A stretch of DNA of 16,043 bases from an uncultured Chloroflexota bacterium (GCA_913020235.1 CAJWBT010000018.1:1-16043); one strand, 5' to 3'. Positions 1 to 6,667 are shown, counted from the first letter of the stretch. Notes: a model not told the origin generated them from the sequence alone. A program made the numbers and translations.

Positions 1-2
1 TG

Positions 3-593
3 GACGGGGTTACCGGCTGCGGCGGGGAGGAGGCCAGCCGCTCGGTGAGGGACGCGCTGGCCGAGGTCTCGATCAGCTCCCCGGATGACATCGTGAAGGT
101 GCTGGAACGGGTCAACGAGGAGTTCTACCAAGTAGGGGGCGGCCGCTTCTTGCTGACGACCGTCTCCGTTGCCCTTTACCTGAACGGCCGCCTAAACGTC
201 ATCAGCGCGGGCGACAGCCCGGTCTTTCTGTTCGGACCCAGCTCCTCTCAACAGCTCTCCGGGCGCGTTGGCGGCTTTCTCCATGTGAGCGTGCCCAAAG
301 CAATTGGGGCCGGCCCGAACCTGGCGAACCTTGTCAACGCGGAGGCTCAGATTGAGCCCGGCGCCCGCCTGCTTCTGGTAACCGACGGGCTGAGCGACAA
401 CCTGCAGCGCAAGGACATGGAGGATATGGTCCGGGGGGCGGCGTCTCCATTGGAAGCCGCCGGGCGGATTGACCGGGCCATCACCTCCCTCCTCCGGGAA
501 GGCCGGGCGCCGGCCCAACTGGGAGGGCGATTTCGCCACGACGACCGGACGGCGGTCATCCGTTTCTTCAGCGACGGTGAGCCGGCGATCTAG
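3..593 (+). CDS. PP2C-family protein phosphatase, 5'-truncated by the window edge
   Basis: This is the C-terminal part of a PP2C-type (PPM) serine/threonine phosphatase, a metal-dependent enzyme that removes phosphate from proteins, usually opposing Hanks-type kinases. The reading frame is open from base 3, and the first visible codons give DGVTG, which matches the metal-binding DG(V/M)GG motif. The true start is therefore outside the window and the internal GTG at 45 is not the start. Later motifs appear in family order: TTVSVALYLNGRL followed by AGDSPVFLF (the GDSR-like strand), LLLVTDGLSDNL (metal-binding Asp in DGLxD), and a final HDDRTAVIRF (DDxTxVV). About 196 residues are visible, roughly three quarters of a PP2C domain, with no extra C-terminal domain. 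No partner kinase is visible. The stop is TAG at 591-593. The family call is secure; the substrate is unknown. Confidence 0.85.
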   Translation, partial: DGVTGCGGEEASRSVRDALAEVSISSPDDIVKVLERVNEEFYQVGGGRFLLTTVSVALYLNGRLNVISAGDSPVFLFGPSSSQQLSGRVGGFLHVSVPKAIGAGPNLANLVNAEAQIEPGARLLLVTDGLSDNLQRKDMEDMVRGAASPLEAAGRIDRAITSLLREGRAPAQLGGRFRHDDRTAVIRFFSDGEPAI

Positions 594-662
594 GGTCCGT
601 TCTTCCTTTGCCAGAGGTTCACCGGCGGCAGGCCGGAGGACGCCGGAAGGTTGAACGGCCGG

Positions 663-694
663 CCAGAGAAGGCTCTGGGGCGACGGCTCCGTCG
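663..694 (+). terminator. Tandem GC-rich hairpins after the phosphatase gene
   Basis: Two small inverted repeats lie side by side about 70 bp after the phosphatase stop. CCAGAG pairs with CTCTGG (663-668/673-678, 4-nt loop), and CGACGG with CCGTCG (681-686/689-694; realistically a 5-bp stem with a 4-nt loop). There is no T-run after them, so an intrinsic terminator is only a possibility. Confidence 0.25.
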
Positions 695-759
695 AATCAA
701 AGCTGCAAAGAATGTGCCGTCTCCGTAGGTGCATTGGTTGCAATTCGAAACGTGGCCCC

Positions 760-788
760 TTGTGACAATTGACGGAACTTGCTACAAT
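760..788 (+). promoter_or_regulatory. Sigma-70-type promoter for the inositol phosphate operon
   Basis: TTGTGA (760-765) and TACAAT (783-788) are separated by exactly 17 bp, giving 4/6 and 5/6 matches to the consensus. Transcription would begin near 795, leaving a leader of about 50 nt before the GTG start at 847. An AGGAGCG ribosome-binding site lies at 835-840. A TTGACG at 769-774 is only 8 bp from the -10 and was not used. Confidence 0.55.
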
Positions 789-846
789 TCAGCCGCTGGC
801 CCCGGTGAGTGATGGCCGGCGGAAAGCCCAAAAAGGAGCGTAATCT

Positions 847-1920
847 GTGGGGAAGATAAAGGTCGCCATTATCGGCGTCGGTAATTGTGCGTCCTCATTG
901 GTGCAGGGTATTCACAAGTACGTGGAATTGCCGGAGGACGGCGAGGTTTCCGGCGTAATGCACACGAAAATCGGCGACTACCGGATCGAAGATATCGAAG
1001 TTGTGGCCGCCTTCGACGTAGACGAGGCCAAGGTGGGCAAGGACCTGTCGGAGGCCATATTTGCCGGCCCGAACAACACATTGAAGTTCGCGGAGGTCCC
1101 CCACATGGGGGTAACCGTAGAACGGGGCATGACTCACGACAGCATCGGCAAGTACGTGAAGCACCTGGTGAAGAAGTCTGAGCATCCCACGGCCAACATC
1201 GTAGGTATCCTCGAAGACCGGGAAGTTGACGTGGTAATCAACTACCTGCCTGTAGGCAGCGAGGACGCCACCAAGTGGTACGTGGAGCAGATACTTAACG
1301 CCAGGTGCGGTATGATCAACTGCATCCCGGTTTTCATCGCCAAAGAAGAGTACTGGCAGGGCCGCTTTCAGGAGCGGGGGTTGCCGATCATCGGCGATGA
1401 CATTAAGTCCCAGGTGGGCGCGACCATCCTTCACCGGGTGCTCACCCGCCTGTTCGAAGACCGGGGGGCGGAGATCGAGAACACCTACCAACTGAACTTC
1501 GGTGGAAACACCGATTTCTTGAATATGCTGGAGCGGGAACGGCTGGTATCCAAGAAAATCTCCAAGACCGGAGCGGTCACCTCTCAGATGGACAACGGCA
1601 TTGACCCAGCGAGCATACATATCGGGCCCAGCGACCACGTGCCCTGGCTCAAGGACCGCAAGTGGTGTTACGTCCGCTTGGAGGGCCGCGTGTTTGGCGG
1701 CGCTCCTATCAGCCTGGAAGCTAAGTTAGAGGTGTGGGACAGCCCAAACTCCGCTGGGGTGGTGGTGGATGCCATTCGGTGCGCCAAGCTGGCGCTGGAC
1801 CGAGGCTTAGGAGGGGCGGTGATGGGACCCAGCGCCTACTTCATGAAATCCCCGCCCAAACAGTACACCGACGATGTCGCCAGGGAGATGGTAGAGGCCT
1901 TTATTGCCGGTGAGGGTTAG
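847..1920 (+). CDS. ino1: Inositol-3-phosphate (myo-inositol-1-phosphate) synthase
   Basis: The enzyme isomerises glucose 6-phosphate to 1D-myo-inositol 3-phosphate using NAD (EC 5.5.1.4), the first committed step of inositol lipid synthesis in the cytoplasm. The protein is 357 aa, the usual length of the short actinobacterial/archaeal type rather than the roughly 500-aa eukaryotic type. An N-terminal Rossmann motif ([17 protein letters not shown], about residues 5-21) is followed by NYLPVGSE near 140, [17 protein letters not shown] near 190, and [13 protein letters not shown] near 220, all typical of the family. GTG is taken as the start because an AGGAG site lies 7 bp upstream and the Rossmann strand begins at once. 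It is followed by a glycosyltransferase and a CDP-alcohol phosphotransferase with short or negative spacing, which supports an operon that feeds inositol phosphate directly into lipid. Confidence is high. Confidence 0.95.
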   Translation: MGKIKVAIIGVGNCASSLVQGIHKYVELPEDGEVSGVMHTKIGDYRIEDIEVVAAFDVDEAKVGKDLSEAIFAGPNNTLKFAEVPHMGVTVERGMTHDSIGKYVKHLVKKSEHPTANIVGILEDREVDVVINYLPVGSEDATKWYVEQILNARCGMINCIPVFIAKEEYWQGRFQERGLPIIGDDIKSQVGATILHRVLTRLFEDRGAEIENTYQLNFGGNTDFLNMLERERLVSKKISKTGAVTSQMDNGIDPASIHIGPSDHVPWLKDRKWCYVRLEGRVFGGAPISLEAKLEVWDSPNSAGVVVDAIRCAKLALDRGLGGAVMGPSAYFMKSPPKQYTDDVAREMVEAFIAGEG

Positions 1921-1969
1921 CCGCCGGCCAAGGGAGTCCGCTCCCGGTGCCTAGGTGCGGAGAGACTGC

Positions 1970-3112
1970 TTGAAGATAGCGATGGTGTCACCCTACGATT
2001 TCACCTGGCCCGGTGGGGTGACGGCTCACGTGGCACAGCTAGCCCGCGAGTTGGGCCGGTCCGGGCATCAGGTACAGGTACTGGCCCCGCATTCGCCAAC
2101 CCGGCAGTGCCTCGATGCCGACCGGTTCGTACCCTTGGGCAGGTCGGTCCCCCTGCCCAGCGGCGGCTCCATCGCCCGGGTCTCCCTCTCCTGGTGGCTG
2201 TACCCAAAGGTGCGGGCCCTGCTCCAGCGCGAGGACTTCGATATCATCCACTTGCACGAGCCCATGGCCCCGATTCTCCCTCTTTGCGTCCTGGAATTTT
2301 CCAACGCCGTCAACGTGGGCACCTTCCATGCGTCGTACAGCCATCAACACCTTTACCGGCTGACCCACCCCATCATCAAACGGTGGTACCACCGCCTCGA
2401 CGGAGGGATCGCGGTGTCACCGGCGGCCTTCAGGTACGTGAACAACTCTTTCCCCGGCGACTACCGGATAATCCCCAACGGTATCGACGTGGACCACTTT
2501 ACCCGTAATTCCACTCCCTGGCCGGAGTACCAGGACGGGAAGACGAACATCTTGTTTGTGGGCCGTCTGGAGAAGCGGAAAGGACTGAAGTACCTGCTGG
2601 AAGCGTACAGCCGCTTGAAATGGGACTTGCCCAACATTCGTCTCCTGGTGGTGGGGCCGGGCAACCCGGATAGGGACTCCCACCGGATCATCGGTTCCCG
2701 CGGGCTGCAGGACGTGGTGTTCGCCGGCAGGGTGTCCTCGGAAGACCTGGCCCGCTACTATGCCACCGCCCATATTTATTGTTCTCCGGCCACCGGCGCG
2801 GAAAGCTTCGGCATCGTCTTGCTAGAAGCCATGGCGGCGGGTAAGCCCGTGGTAGCTTCCGATATCGAGGGCTACCGCGGAATCGTGACTCACGGGCAGC
2901 AGGGCCTGCTATTTAAGCCCAAAGACTCCGAAGATCTGGCCAGGGCCCTCACCTTGCTGGTGGCAAACCCGGAGTTGGCGCAGCGCATGGGGGCCAGGGG
3001 CCATAAGATCGTGCAACAGTACCGGTGGGATGTGGTGGCCTCCCAGGTGGAGGACTACTACGATTACTGTCTAAAAGCAGTCAATGGCCGTGCCCGGAAG
3101 AGAGCAGTTTAG
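1970..3112 (+). CDS. GT4 glycosyltransferase, PimA-like (phosphatidylinositol mannosyltransferase candidate)
   Basis: This is a GT-B fold, family GT4 enzyme of about 380 aa, close in size to mycobacterial PimA, which transfers mannose from GDP-mannose to phosphatidylinositol at the inner face of the membrane. The N-terminus (KIAMVSPYDFTWPGGV) carries the glycine loop, and GTFHASYSH in the N-domain resembles the PimA GTFHA motif. The C-domain shows FVGRLEKRKGLKYLLEAY, VVGPG and ESFGIVLLEAMAAGKPVVAS with the E-x7-E donor-site pair. I chose TTG 1970 because GGAGAG lies 7 nt upstream and the homology begins there; the in-frame GTG at 1955 has no visible ribosome-binding site. It sits between ino1 and a phosphatidylinositol-phosphate synthase-like gene, which supports a phosphoinositide acceptor. 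Sugar and acceptor are inferred; another hexose is possible. Confidence 0.88.
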   Translation: MKIAMVSPYDFTWPGGVTAHVAQLARELGRSGHQVQVLAPHSPTRQCLDADRFVPLGRSVPLPSGGSIARVSLSWWLYPKVRALLQREDFDIIHLHEPMAPILPLCVLEFSNAVNVGTFHASYSHQHLYRLTHPIIKRWYHRLDGGIAVSPAAFRYVNNSFPGDYRIIPNGIDVDHFTRNSTPWPEYQDGKTNILFVGRLEKRKGLKYLLEAYSRLKWDLPNIRLLVVGPGNPDRDSHRIIGSRGLQDVVFAGRVSSEDLARYYATAHIYCSPATGAESFGIVLLEAMAAGKPVVASDIEGYRGIVTHGQQGLLFKPKDSEDLARALTLLVANPELAQRMGARGHKIVQQYRWDVVASQVEDYYDYCLKAVNGRARKRAV

Positions 3113-3695
3113 GGCTGCGGTCTCTCGTTACTTCGAGTTGCCGGGCGCTCGGTTCTTTCGGGCGCTGCGACTTACCCCCAACGCAGTCTCCCTTCTGGGG
3201 TTCGGTTTGTCCGTGGCGGCCGCTTGTCTGGTCGGCTTTGGCTGGCTCTTTGCCGGGGGCATCGTGTTCTTGGTGGGCGGAGTGCTGGACGCCCTTGACG
3301 GCGCGCTGGCCCGCTTGACCGGCACGGCCAACGCCTTCGGCGCCCTCCTGGACTCGGTGCTCGACCGGCTGAGTGAGGCGGCCCTCTTCCTGGGTTTGGC
3401 CATCTACGCCCTTGAGGCCGGCTTCAGCGACGACCGCCGGCTATTCTTCATCGTGGTCCTTCTATTGGCGTTGGTATTCTCTCAAGGGGTTAGCTACCTG
3501 CGCGCGAGGGGCGAAGGGCTGGGGGTCTTCATTCGCTCCGGGCTGATGACCCGCTCGGAGCGGGTGGTGCTTCTGGGGGTTGGCTTGCTCGTCGACCAGA
3601 TAGTTTGGGTCCTGCTGTTCATCGCGGTGGCCTCCTGTTTCACCTTGCTGCAGCGGCTGTTCACCTTACGCGGCAAGCTCAACGAGGGTGGATAA
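3084..3695 (+). CDS. pgsA: CDP-alcohol phosphatidyltransferase, phosphatidylinositol-phosphate synthase-like
   Basis: This is a membrane enzyme of 203 aa that would join CDP-diacylglycerol (or a related CDP-lipid) to inositol 3-phosphate. The complete family signature DxxDGxxARx8Gx3Dx3D is present at D69, D72, G73, A76, R77, G86, D90 and D94, including the four catalytic or metal-binding Asp residues. Segments such as RLTPNAVSLLGF, FGALLDSVLDRLSE and SYLRARGEGLG resemble the mycobacterial PIP synthase more than the glycerol phosphate-using PgsA. About six hydrophobic helices are visible, near residues 35-65, 97-110, 113-135 and 150-190. The ATG at 3084 overlaps the end of the glycosyltransferase by 29 bp, so translation is probably coupled. 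Context with ino1 makes inositol phosphate the likely acceptor, but this is inference; a PIP phosphatase is not visible nearby. Confidence 0.87.
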   Translation: MAVPGREQFRAAVSRYFELPGARFFRALRLTPNAVSLLGFGLSVAAACLVGFGWLFAGGIVFLVGGVLDALDGALARLTGTANAFGALLDSVLDRLSEAALFLGLAIYALEAGFSDDRRLFFIVVLLLALVFSQGVSYLRARGEGLGVFIRSGLMTRSERVVLLGVGLLVDQIVWVLLFIAVASCFTLLQRLFTLRGKLNEGG

Positions 3696-3813
3696 CCGGA
3701 GAGTTCCCGTGTAAACTGTTAGTCCGGCTGGGCCGGTTTCGTCGCTGGTTCCCGTCAGGCCGGCCGGGATGTTAGCTTCGCGGGAGCCCATTTCATGACG
3801 GCGCAACCTCTGA
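3696..3813 (+). other. Structured spacer between the phosphoinositide operon and the thioredoxin-like ORF
   Basis: There is no open frame here. A weak hairpin CCGGC-TGG-GCCGG followed by TTT (3724-3739) could be a poor terminator. Further on, GGTTCCCG (3747-3754) pairs with CGGGAGCC (3781-3788) with one G-U, and CGTCA (3753-3757) could alternatively pair with TGACG (3796-3800). CTCTGATT (3808-3815) then pairs perfectly with AATCAGAG (3829-3836) inside the next ORF. Together these suggest a folded RNA. No known class was confirmed. Confidence 0.4.
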
Positions 3814-4077
3814 TTGGAAACCGGGGCAAATCAGAGCCGCAACGGTCCTTACGTAAAGACCCGAACGGCGATGGTCGAGATTCAGGAGTTCCCGGCGCTG
3901 GCTCAAGCCTACGGGGTCCGGCCGGTGCCTTTCATCATTGTTAACGAATACACCCGGCTTACCGGAGCCGTCACCGAAGAGCAGTTGCCGGAGAAGGTGA
4001 TGGAAGCGGGAATGGGTCCTGTTTCAGGGAGCGGCGACATTGATGGCCGATCCCGGCCAACTTTGGACCAGGAGTAG
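3814..4077 (+). CDS. Orphan C-terminal half of a thioredoxin-fold protein, possibly a gene remnant
   Basis: The open frame encodes 87 aa from a TTG. Only the part from about residue 20 (an in-frame ATG at 3871) looks conserved: MVEIQEFPALAQAYGVRPVPFIIVNE followed by a TGAVTEEQLPEKV segment. This matches the second half of glutaredoxin/thioredoxin-fold disulfide oxidoreductases, with the cis-proline in VPFIIVNE and a terminal helix. The first half of the fold, with the CxxC active site, is missing. I read the other two forward frames between 3696 and 3850 and did not find it there. The first 19 residues overlap an inverted repeat and may not be translated. No ribosome-binding site is obvious for either start. 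The ORF ends 5 bp before ribH and holds that gene's AGGAG site. It could be a decayed gene or a short redox-inactive protein. Confidence 0.45.
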   Translation: METGANQSRNGPYVKTRTAMVEIQEFPALAQAYGVRPVPFIIVNEYTRLTGAVTEEQLPEKVMEAGMGPVSGSGDIDGRSRPTLDQE

Positions 4078-4082
4078 GTAGC

Positions 4083-4556
4083 TTGCCCAAAAAGCTGAAG
4101 GGAAACTTGAACGGGGAAGGACTTCGGGTGGCGGTGGTTGTAGCCAGGTTCAACGAGGTGGTGACTCGCCTGTTGCTGACCGGGGCGGTAGAAACCCTGG
4201 CGCGCCATGGCGTTCGCGACGACGACATCAGCGTTGCCTGGGTGCCCGGGTCTTTCGAGCTGCCGATGGTAGCGAAGACATTTGCCCAGACAGGGCGGTA
4301 CGACGCGGTCATCTGTCTGGGGGCGGTCATCCGCGGCGAGACCGGCCACTATGACATGGTGGCCGGGCAAGCGTCCGGTGGCACCGGGGCCGTGGGGTTG
4401 GAGACCGGGGTTCCCACCATCTTTGGGGTACTGACCACCGAAGACATGGACCAGGCGCTGAACCGGGCCGGGGGGAAAGCGGGCAACATCGGCAGCACCG
4501 CTGCCGTGTCGGCCATCGAGACCGCCCGGCTGGTCCAGGCCATCAAGACCGGGTAG
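4083..4556 (+). CDS. ribH: 6,7-dimethyl-8-ribityllumazine synthase
   Basis: RibH condenses 5-amino-6-ribitylaminouracil with 3,4-dihydroxy-2-butanone 4-phosphate to make the riboflavin precursor lumazine (EC 2.5.1.78). The protein is 157 aa, the normal length for this icosahedral or pentameric enzyme. Motifs in order are GNLNGEGLRVAVVVARFN (near 7-24), GSFELP (56-61), CLGAVIRGETGHYD with the catalytic His at 89, GVPTIFGVLTTED (109-121) and RAGGKAGNIG (128-137) with the conserved Arg and first Lys. The TTG start is preceded by AGGAG at 4070-4074 with 8 nt spacing, and the N-terminus aligns with the family start. The second Lys of the usual KAGNKG is Ile here. No other rib genes are adjacent. 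5-amino-6-ribitylaminouracil is also used for coenzyme F420, relevant because an LLM-type oxidoreductase follows. Confidence 0.95.
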   Translation: MPKKLKGNLNGEGLRVAVVVARFNEVVTRLLLTGAVETLARHGVRDDDISVAWVPGSFELPMVAKTFAQTGRYDAVICLGAVIRGETGHYDMVAGQASGGTGAVGLETGVPTIFGVLTTEDMDQALNRAGGKAGNIGSTAAVSAIETARLVQAIKTG

Positions 4557-4600
4557 TCCACTCAGCTCTCACCGGTCGGGTCAGCTGGAGTTGCCTCGTG

Positions 4601-4635
4601 GCTGACGGCTGATAGCCGATAGCTGATTGCTAAAT
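4601..4635 (+). repeat. Degenerate 7-bp tandem repeat (GCTGATA-like, 4-5 units)
   Basis: Consecutive heptamers read GCTGACG, GCTGATA, GCCGATA, GCTGATT and a weaker GCTAAAT, each one to three bases from GCTGATA. The array fills the spacer just before the first LLM oxidoreductase and reaches the rejected ATG at 4634. The four best units end at 4628. Its function is unknown. Confidence 0.6.
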
Positions 4636-4648
4636 GCCGGGGGACGCC

Positions 4649-5551
4649 ATGAAATTCGGTGTGAGTATTCCGAACAACTGGGGGGTCGAAGACCCTCAGC
4701 AAGTACTGGCCCTGGGCCCCCTGGCCGAGGAGCTTGGCTTCGATTCATTGTGGGTAATGGACCACCTGTTCAATAACGGGTACATCGGCCAGCGCCTGGC
4801 GGACAAGCCCTACTACCATCCGCTTTGCACCCTCTCCTACCTGGCTGCCACCACCAAAAAGATTGTGTTGGGCACGTCGGTCCTGGTGCTGCCTTACCAC
4901 AACCCGGTGGAGCTGGCGAAGTACGCCGCCACCCTGGATCAAATCTCCGGCGGCAGGCTAACCTTGGGCGTAGGTGTAGGCGCCATGACCGAGGAGTTCG
5001 AGGCCCTGGGTATCCCGCTGCGCCAGAGGGGCTCACTTACCGACGAGAGCATCGCCATCATGAAAGAGCTGTGGACCAACCCCAACCCCAGCTATCACAG
5101 CCGCCGTTGGAACTTTTCCGACCTGCACTTCTCCCCCAAACCCTTGCAGAAGCCTCACATACCCCTATGGGTCGGGGGCTCCAGCCCGGGGGCCCTCCGC
5201 CGGGCGGCAACCGTGGGCGATGGTTGGCACCCCAGCGGTATTACCCCGGAAGCTTTCAGCATAGGCCGGCGCGAGGTCCAGGAACTGGCCGCTGCCGCCG
5301 GACGGGACCCGAACACGATAACGATGTCCGCCCGGGTTGAGGTGGAGGTCCACGGGGGGCCTTCCAGCGAGCGGGCGGAGAGCCGAGCCCGGGTTTCCGG
5401 GGAAAACTCTGACGGGATAATCGCCGCCGTCGAGGCCTACCAGGCCGCCGGCGTGGAGCACGTGGTTCTGGCTCACAACTCGGGCGACATCCCGGCGATA
5501 ACCGCCCTGATGGAACTTATCGCCCGCCACGTGATCCCCCACTTTCGGTAG
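4649..5551 (+). CDS. LLM-class (luciferase-like) flavin/F420-dependent oxidoreductase
   Basis: This is a TIM-barrel oxidoreductase of the bacterial luciferase-like superfamily, about 300 aa, usually using coenzyme F420 or reduced FMN. The N-terminus MKFGVSIPNNWGVEDP, then LAEELGFDSLWVMDHL, the strand KIVLGTSVLVLPYHNPVELAKYA, SGGRLTLGVGVG followed by E/F residues, and IPLWVGGSSPGALRRAA are the standard landmarks in order. The C-terminus holds AGVEHVVLAH, typical of the F420-dependent subgroup. I place the start at ATG 4649 because a GGGGGA stretch lies just upstream and the barrel begins there; ATG 4634 in the same frame has no ribosome-binding site and falls in the tandem repeat. It follows ribH by about 90 bp and may be co-transcribed. 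The substrate cannot be read from the sequence. Confidence 0.9.
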   Translation: MKFGVSIPNNWGVEDPQQVLALGPLAEELGFDSLWVMDHLFNNGYIGQRLADKPYYHPLCTLSYLAATTKKIVLGTSVLVLPYHNPVELAKYAATLDQISGGRLTLGVGVGAMTEEFEALGIPLRQRGSLTDESIAIMKELWTNPNPSYHSRRWNFSDLHFSPKPLQKPHIPLWVGGSSPGALRRAATVGDGWHPSGITPEAFSIGRREVQELAAAAGRDPNTITMSARVEVEVHGGPSSERAESRARVSGENSDGIIAAVEAYQAAGVEHVVLAHNSGDIPAITALMELIARHVIPHFR

Positions 5552-5777
5552 GCGCATATCCGCCGGAGAGAACGGTGAGGAAGCAGCTTATGTTTGCGCC
5601 GGTTTCCTAGAGTGACATTTGTACAACGGCCCACCAAGATGGACCGGCAACCACCTTGAGGCCCGGCAGGATGTTGAGCGAGCAGTGGGGCTAGGCTTTG
5701 ACCGTGCCGGGCCGGACGGTGACATAGAGGAACTAAAGACCCAGCGGTTAACAGCGACTATGGAATAACGAACGCTA
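5552..5777. other. Spacer between convergent genes with one possible tiny ORF
   Basis: The spacer separates the LLM oxidoreductase (+) from the toxin-antitoxin pair (-). A forward frame from TTG 5619 to TAA 5766-5768 encodes 49 aa with plausible protein composition (for example ERAVGLGFDRAGPDGDIEEL), but I do not recognise it and no ribosome-binding site is visible. It could be the tail of a decayed gene. No convincing terminator was seen. Confidence 0.2.
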
Positions 5778-6083
5778 TTAGCGGGGTCGAAGCAGCTTAG
5801 CGTGTTCCCGCGACCGCCGGTGCTGTTCCTCCGTCGCTCCCAGCTCTATCCCATGATCCTCGGCTATTCGATAGATGTCGTAGTGGGTCATGTCCAGAAG
5901 CTCGGCGGCGCGGCCTATACTCATCCGGCCCTCCCCCACCAGTTTGACGGCGTATACCTCTGCCGCTTGGTAGAGCCATTGGCGCAGGATCACGGACCTG
6001 TCGGTCCGCTGATCCCGACTAAACAGGTCCACCAATTCGAGCAGATTCGCCGGCATTCGCACGGGTACCGATTTGCTGGTCAT
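5778..6083 (-). CDS. RHH/UPF0175-type antitoxin of a type II toxin-antitoxin pair
   Basis: This is a 101-aa predicted DNA-binding antitoxin. Residues 1-45 look like a ribbon-helix-helix (KSVPVRMPANLLELVDLF, then RSVILRQWLYQAAEVYAVKL). Residues about 53-78 (GRMSIGRAAELLDMTHYDIYRIAEDHGI) form the helix-turn-helix typical of UPF0175 antitoxins, which accompany PIN-domain toxins. A charged tail follows. Its ATG overlaps the TGA of the upstream PIN gene in an ATGA junction, so the two are translationally coupled. The order is toxin first, antitoxin second, the reverse of the common arrangement. It would bind and neutralise the PIN toxin and probably repress the operon at the twin palindromes upstream. 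Confidence 0.85.
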   Translation of the reverse strand: MTSKSVPVRMPANLLELVDLFSRDQRTDRSVILRQWLYQAAEVYAVKLVGEGRMSIGRAAELLDMTHYDIYRIAEDHGIELGATEEQHRRSREHAKLLRPR

Positions 6084-6589
6084 GGCAAGCCCTCTTCTTT
6101 GATACGCCGAATCGCCTGTTGGTAATGCACCGGTCGGACCAAAGGCCGCAGGTGATCAAGAGCGTCCACCCCCTCAGGCGAACTCAGAAAGCCCTGCGTG
6201 ACCATCTCGACTATGAGGTCCGAAGGAGGGAGAAAAGGAACGCCGAGGGTGGTCAAGTATGTCAGAAACCGGCGGTCGTCGCTGACGATGATCTGTTGTG
6301 GCCCTGATTGAGTTTCCAAGGCCAAGGACACCGCTTCTGTTTCACCTGCTCCGAACTGTGGCGGTTGCTCTGCATCGCCTTCGCCCAATCCGGTCGGTTG
6401 AATGACTTCTATGTAACCAACGACGATCTTATCTATCGGCTCGGCGTCAGGATACCGCCGCTCCTTTGCATTGGTGACCGCCTCTCGGTAAACGCCGCCA
6501 GGAATGATACACTCATACACTCGGGCTACCTGTTCCAGTACGCCGGCCTGGTAAAGCTTGATAAGGCCGTCAGCGTCCAAGATCAACAT
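6080..6589 (-). CDS. PIN-domain toxin (DUF3368-like ribonuclease)
   Basis: This is a 169-aa protein with the layout of a PIN-domain endoribonuclease toxin. The acidic residues expected to bind metal are visible in order: D5 (and D7) in LDADGLIKLY, E36 in IPGGVYREAV, E83/E85 in GAGETEAVSLAL, and D104/D105 in IVSDDRRFLTYL. The pattern LDADGLI...IPGGVYRE...GAGETEA...IVSDD fits the DUF3368/PIN subgroup that pairs with UPF0175 antitoxins. Family knowledge predicts cleavage of RNA, often tRNA, under stress. The active-site set is intact, so the toxin is probably functional. The start codon directly abuts a TGTATACA palindrome. The last four bases overlap the antitoxin gene. Confidence 0.87.
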   Translation of the reverse strand: MLILDADGLIKLYQAGVLEQVARVYECIIPGGVYREAVTNAKERRYPDAEPIDKIVVGYIEVIQPTGLGEGDAEQPPQFGAGETEAVSLALETQSGPQQIIVSDDRRFLTYLTTLGVPFLPPSDLIVEMVTQGFLSSPEGVDALDHLRPLVRPVHYQQAIRRIKEEGLP

Positions 6590-6624
6590 GTATACACGTT
6601 GGCATAATTGTATACACTTGTCAA
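6589..6624 (-). promoter_or_regulatory. Toxin-antitoxin operator: two identical TGTATACA palindromes plus a TTGACA box
   Basis: The perfect 8-bp palindrome TGTATACA occurs at 6589-6596 and again at 6609-6616, exactly 20 bp apart, about two helical turns. A consensus -35 box TTGACA lies on the minus strand at 6619-6624, but no good -10 at 16-18 bp follows it. TACAAT (minus strand, 6607-6612) is a possible -10 with a poor -35. The spacing and symmetry suit a dimeric RHH antitoxin binding both sites. The regulatory role is inferred. Confidence 0.6.
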
Positions 6625-6667
6625 CACTTGAAGACTCTCCGAGAGGCAGAGGCAGGCCAAGGGGGGC

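Noticed and set aside
895..1638. Reverse open frame of 247 codons opposite ino1
   Set aside because: The forward strand encodes an unambiguous inositol phosphate synthase; the reverse frame is a codon-bias artefact.
3696..4082. FMN riboswitch upstream of ribH
   Set aside because: The conserved FMN core motifs are absent, and another ORF lies between the structured spacer and ribH.
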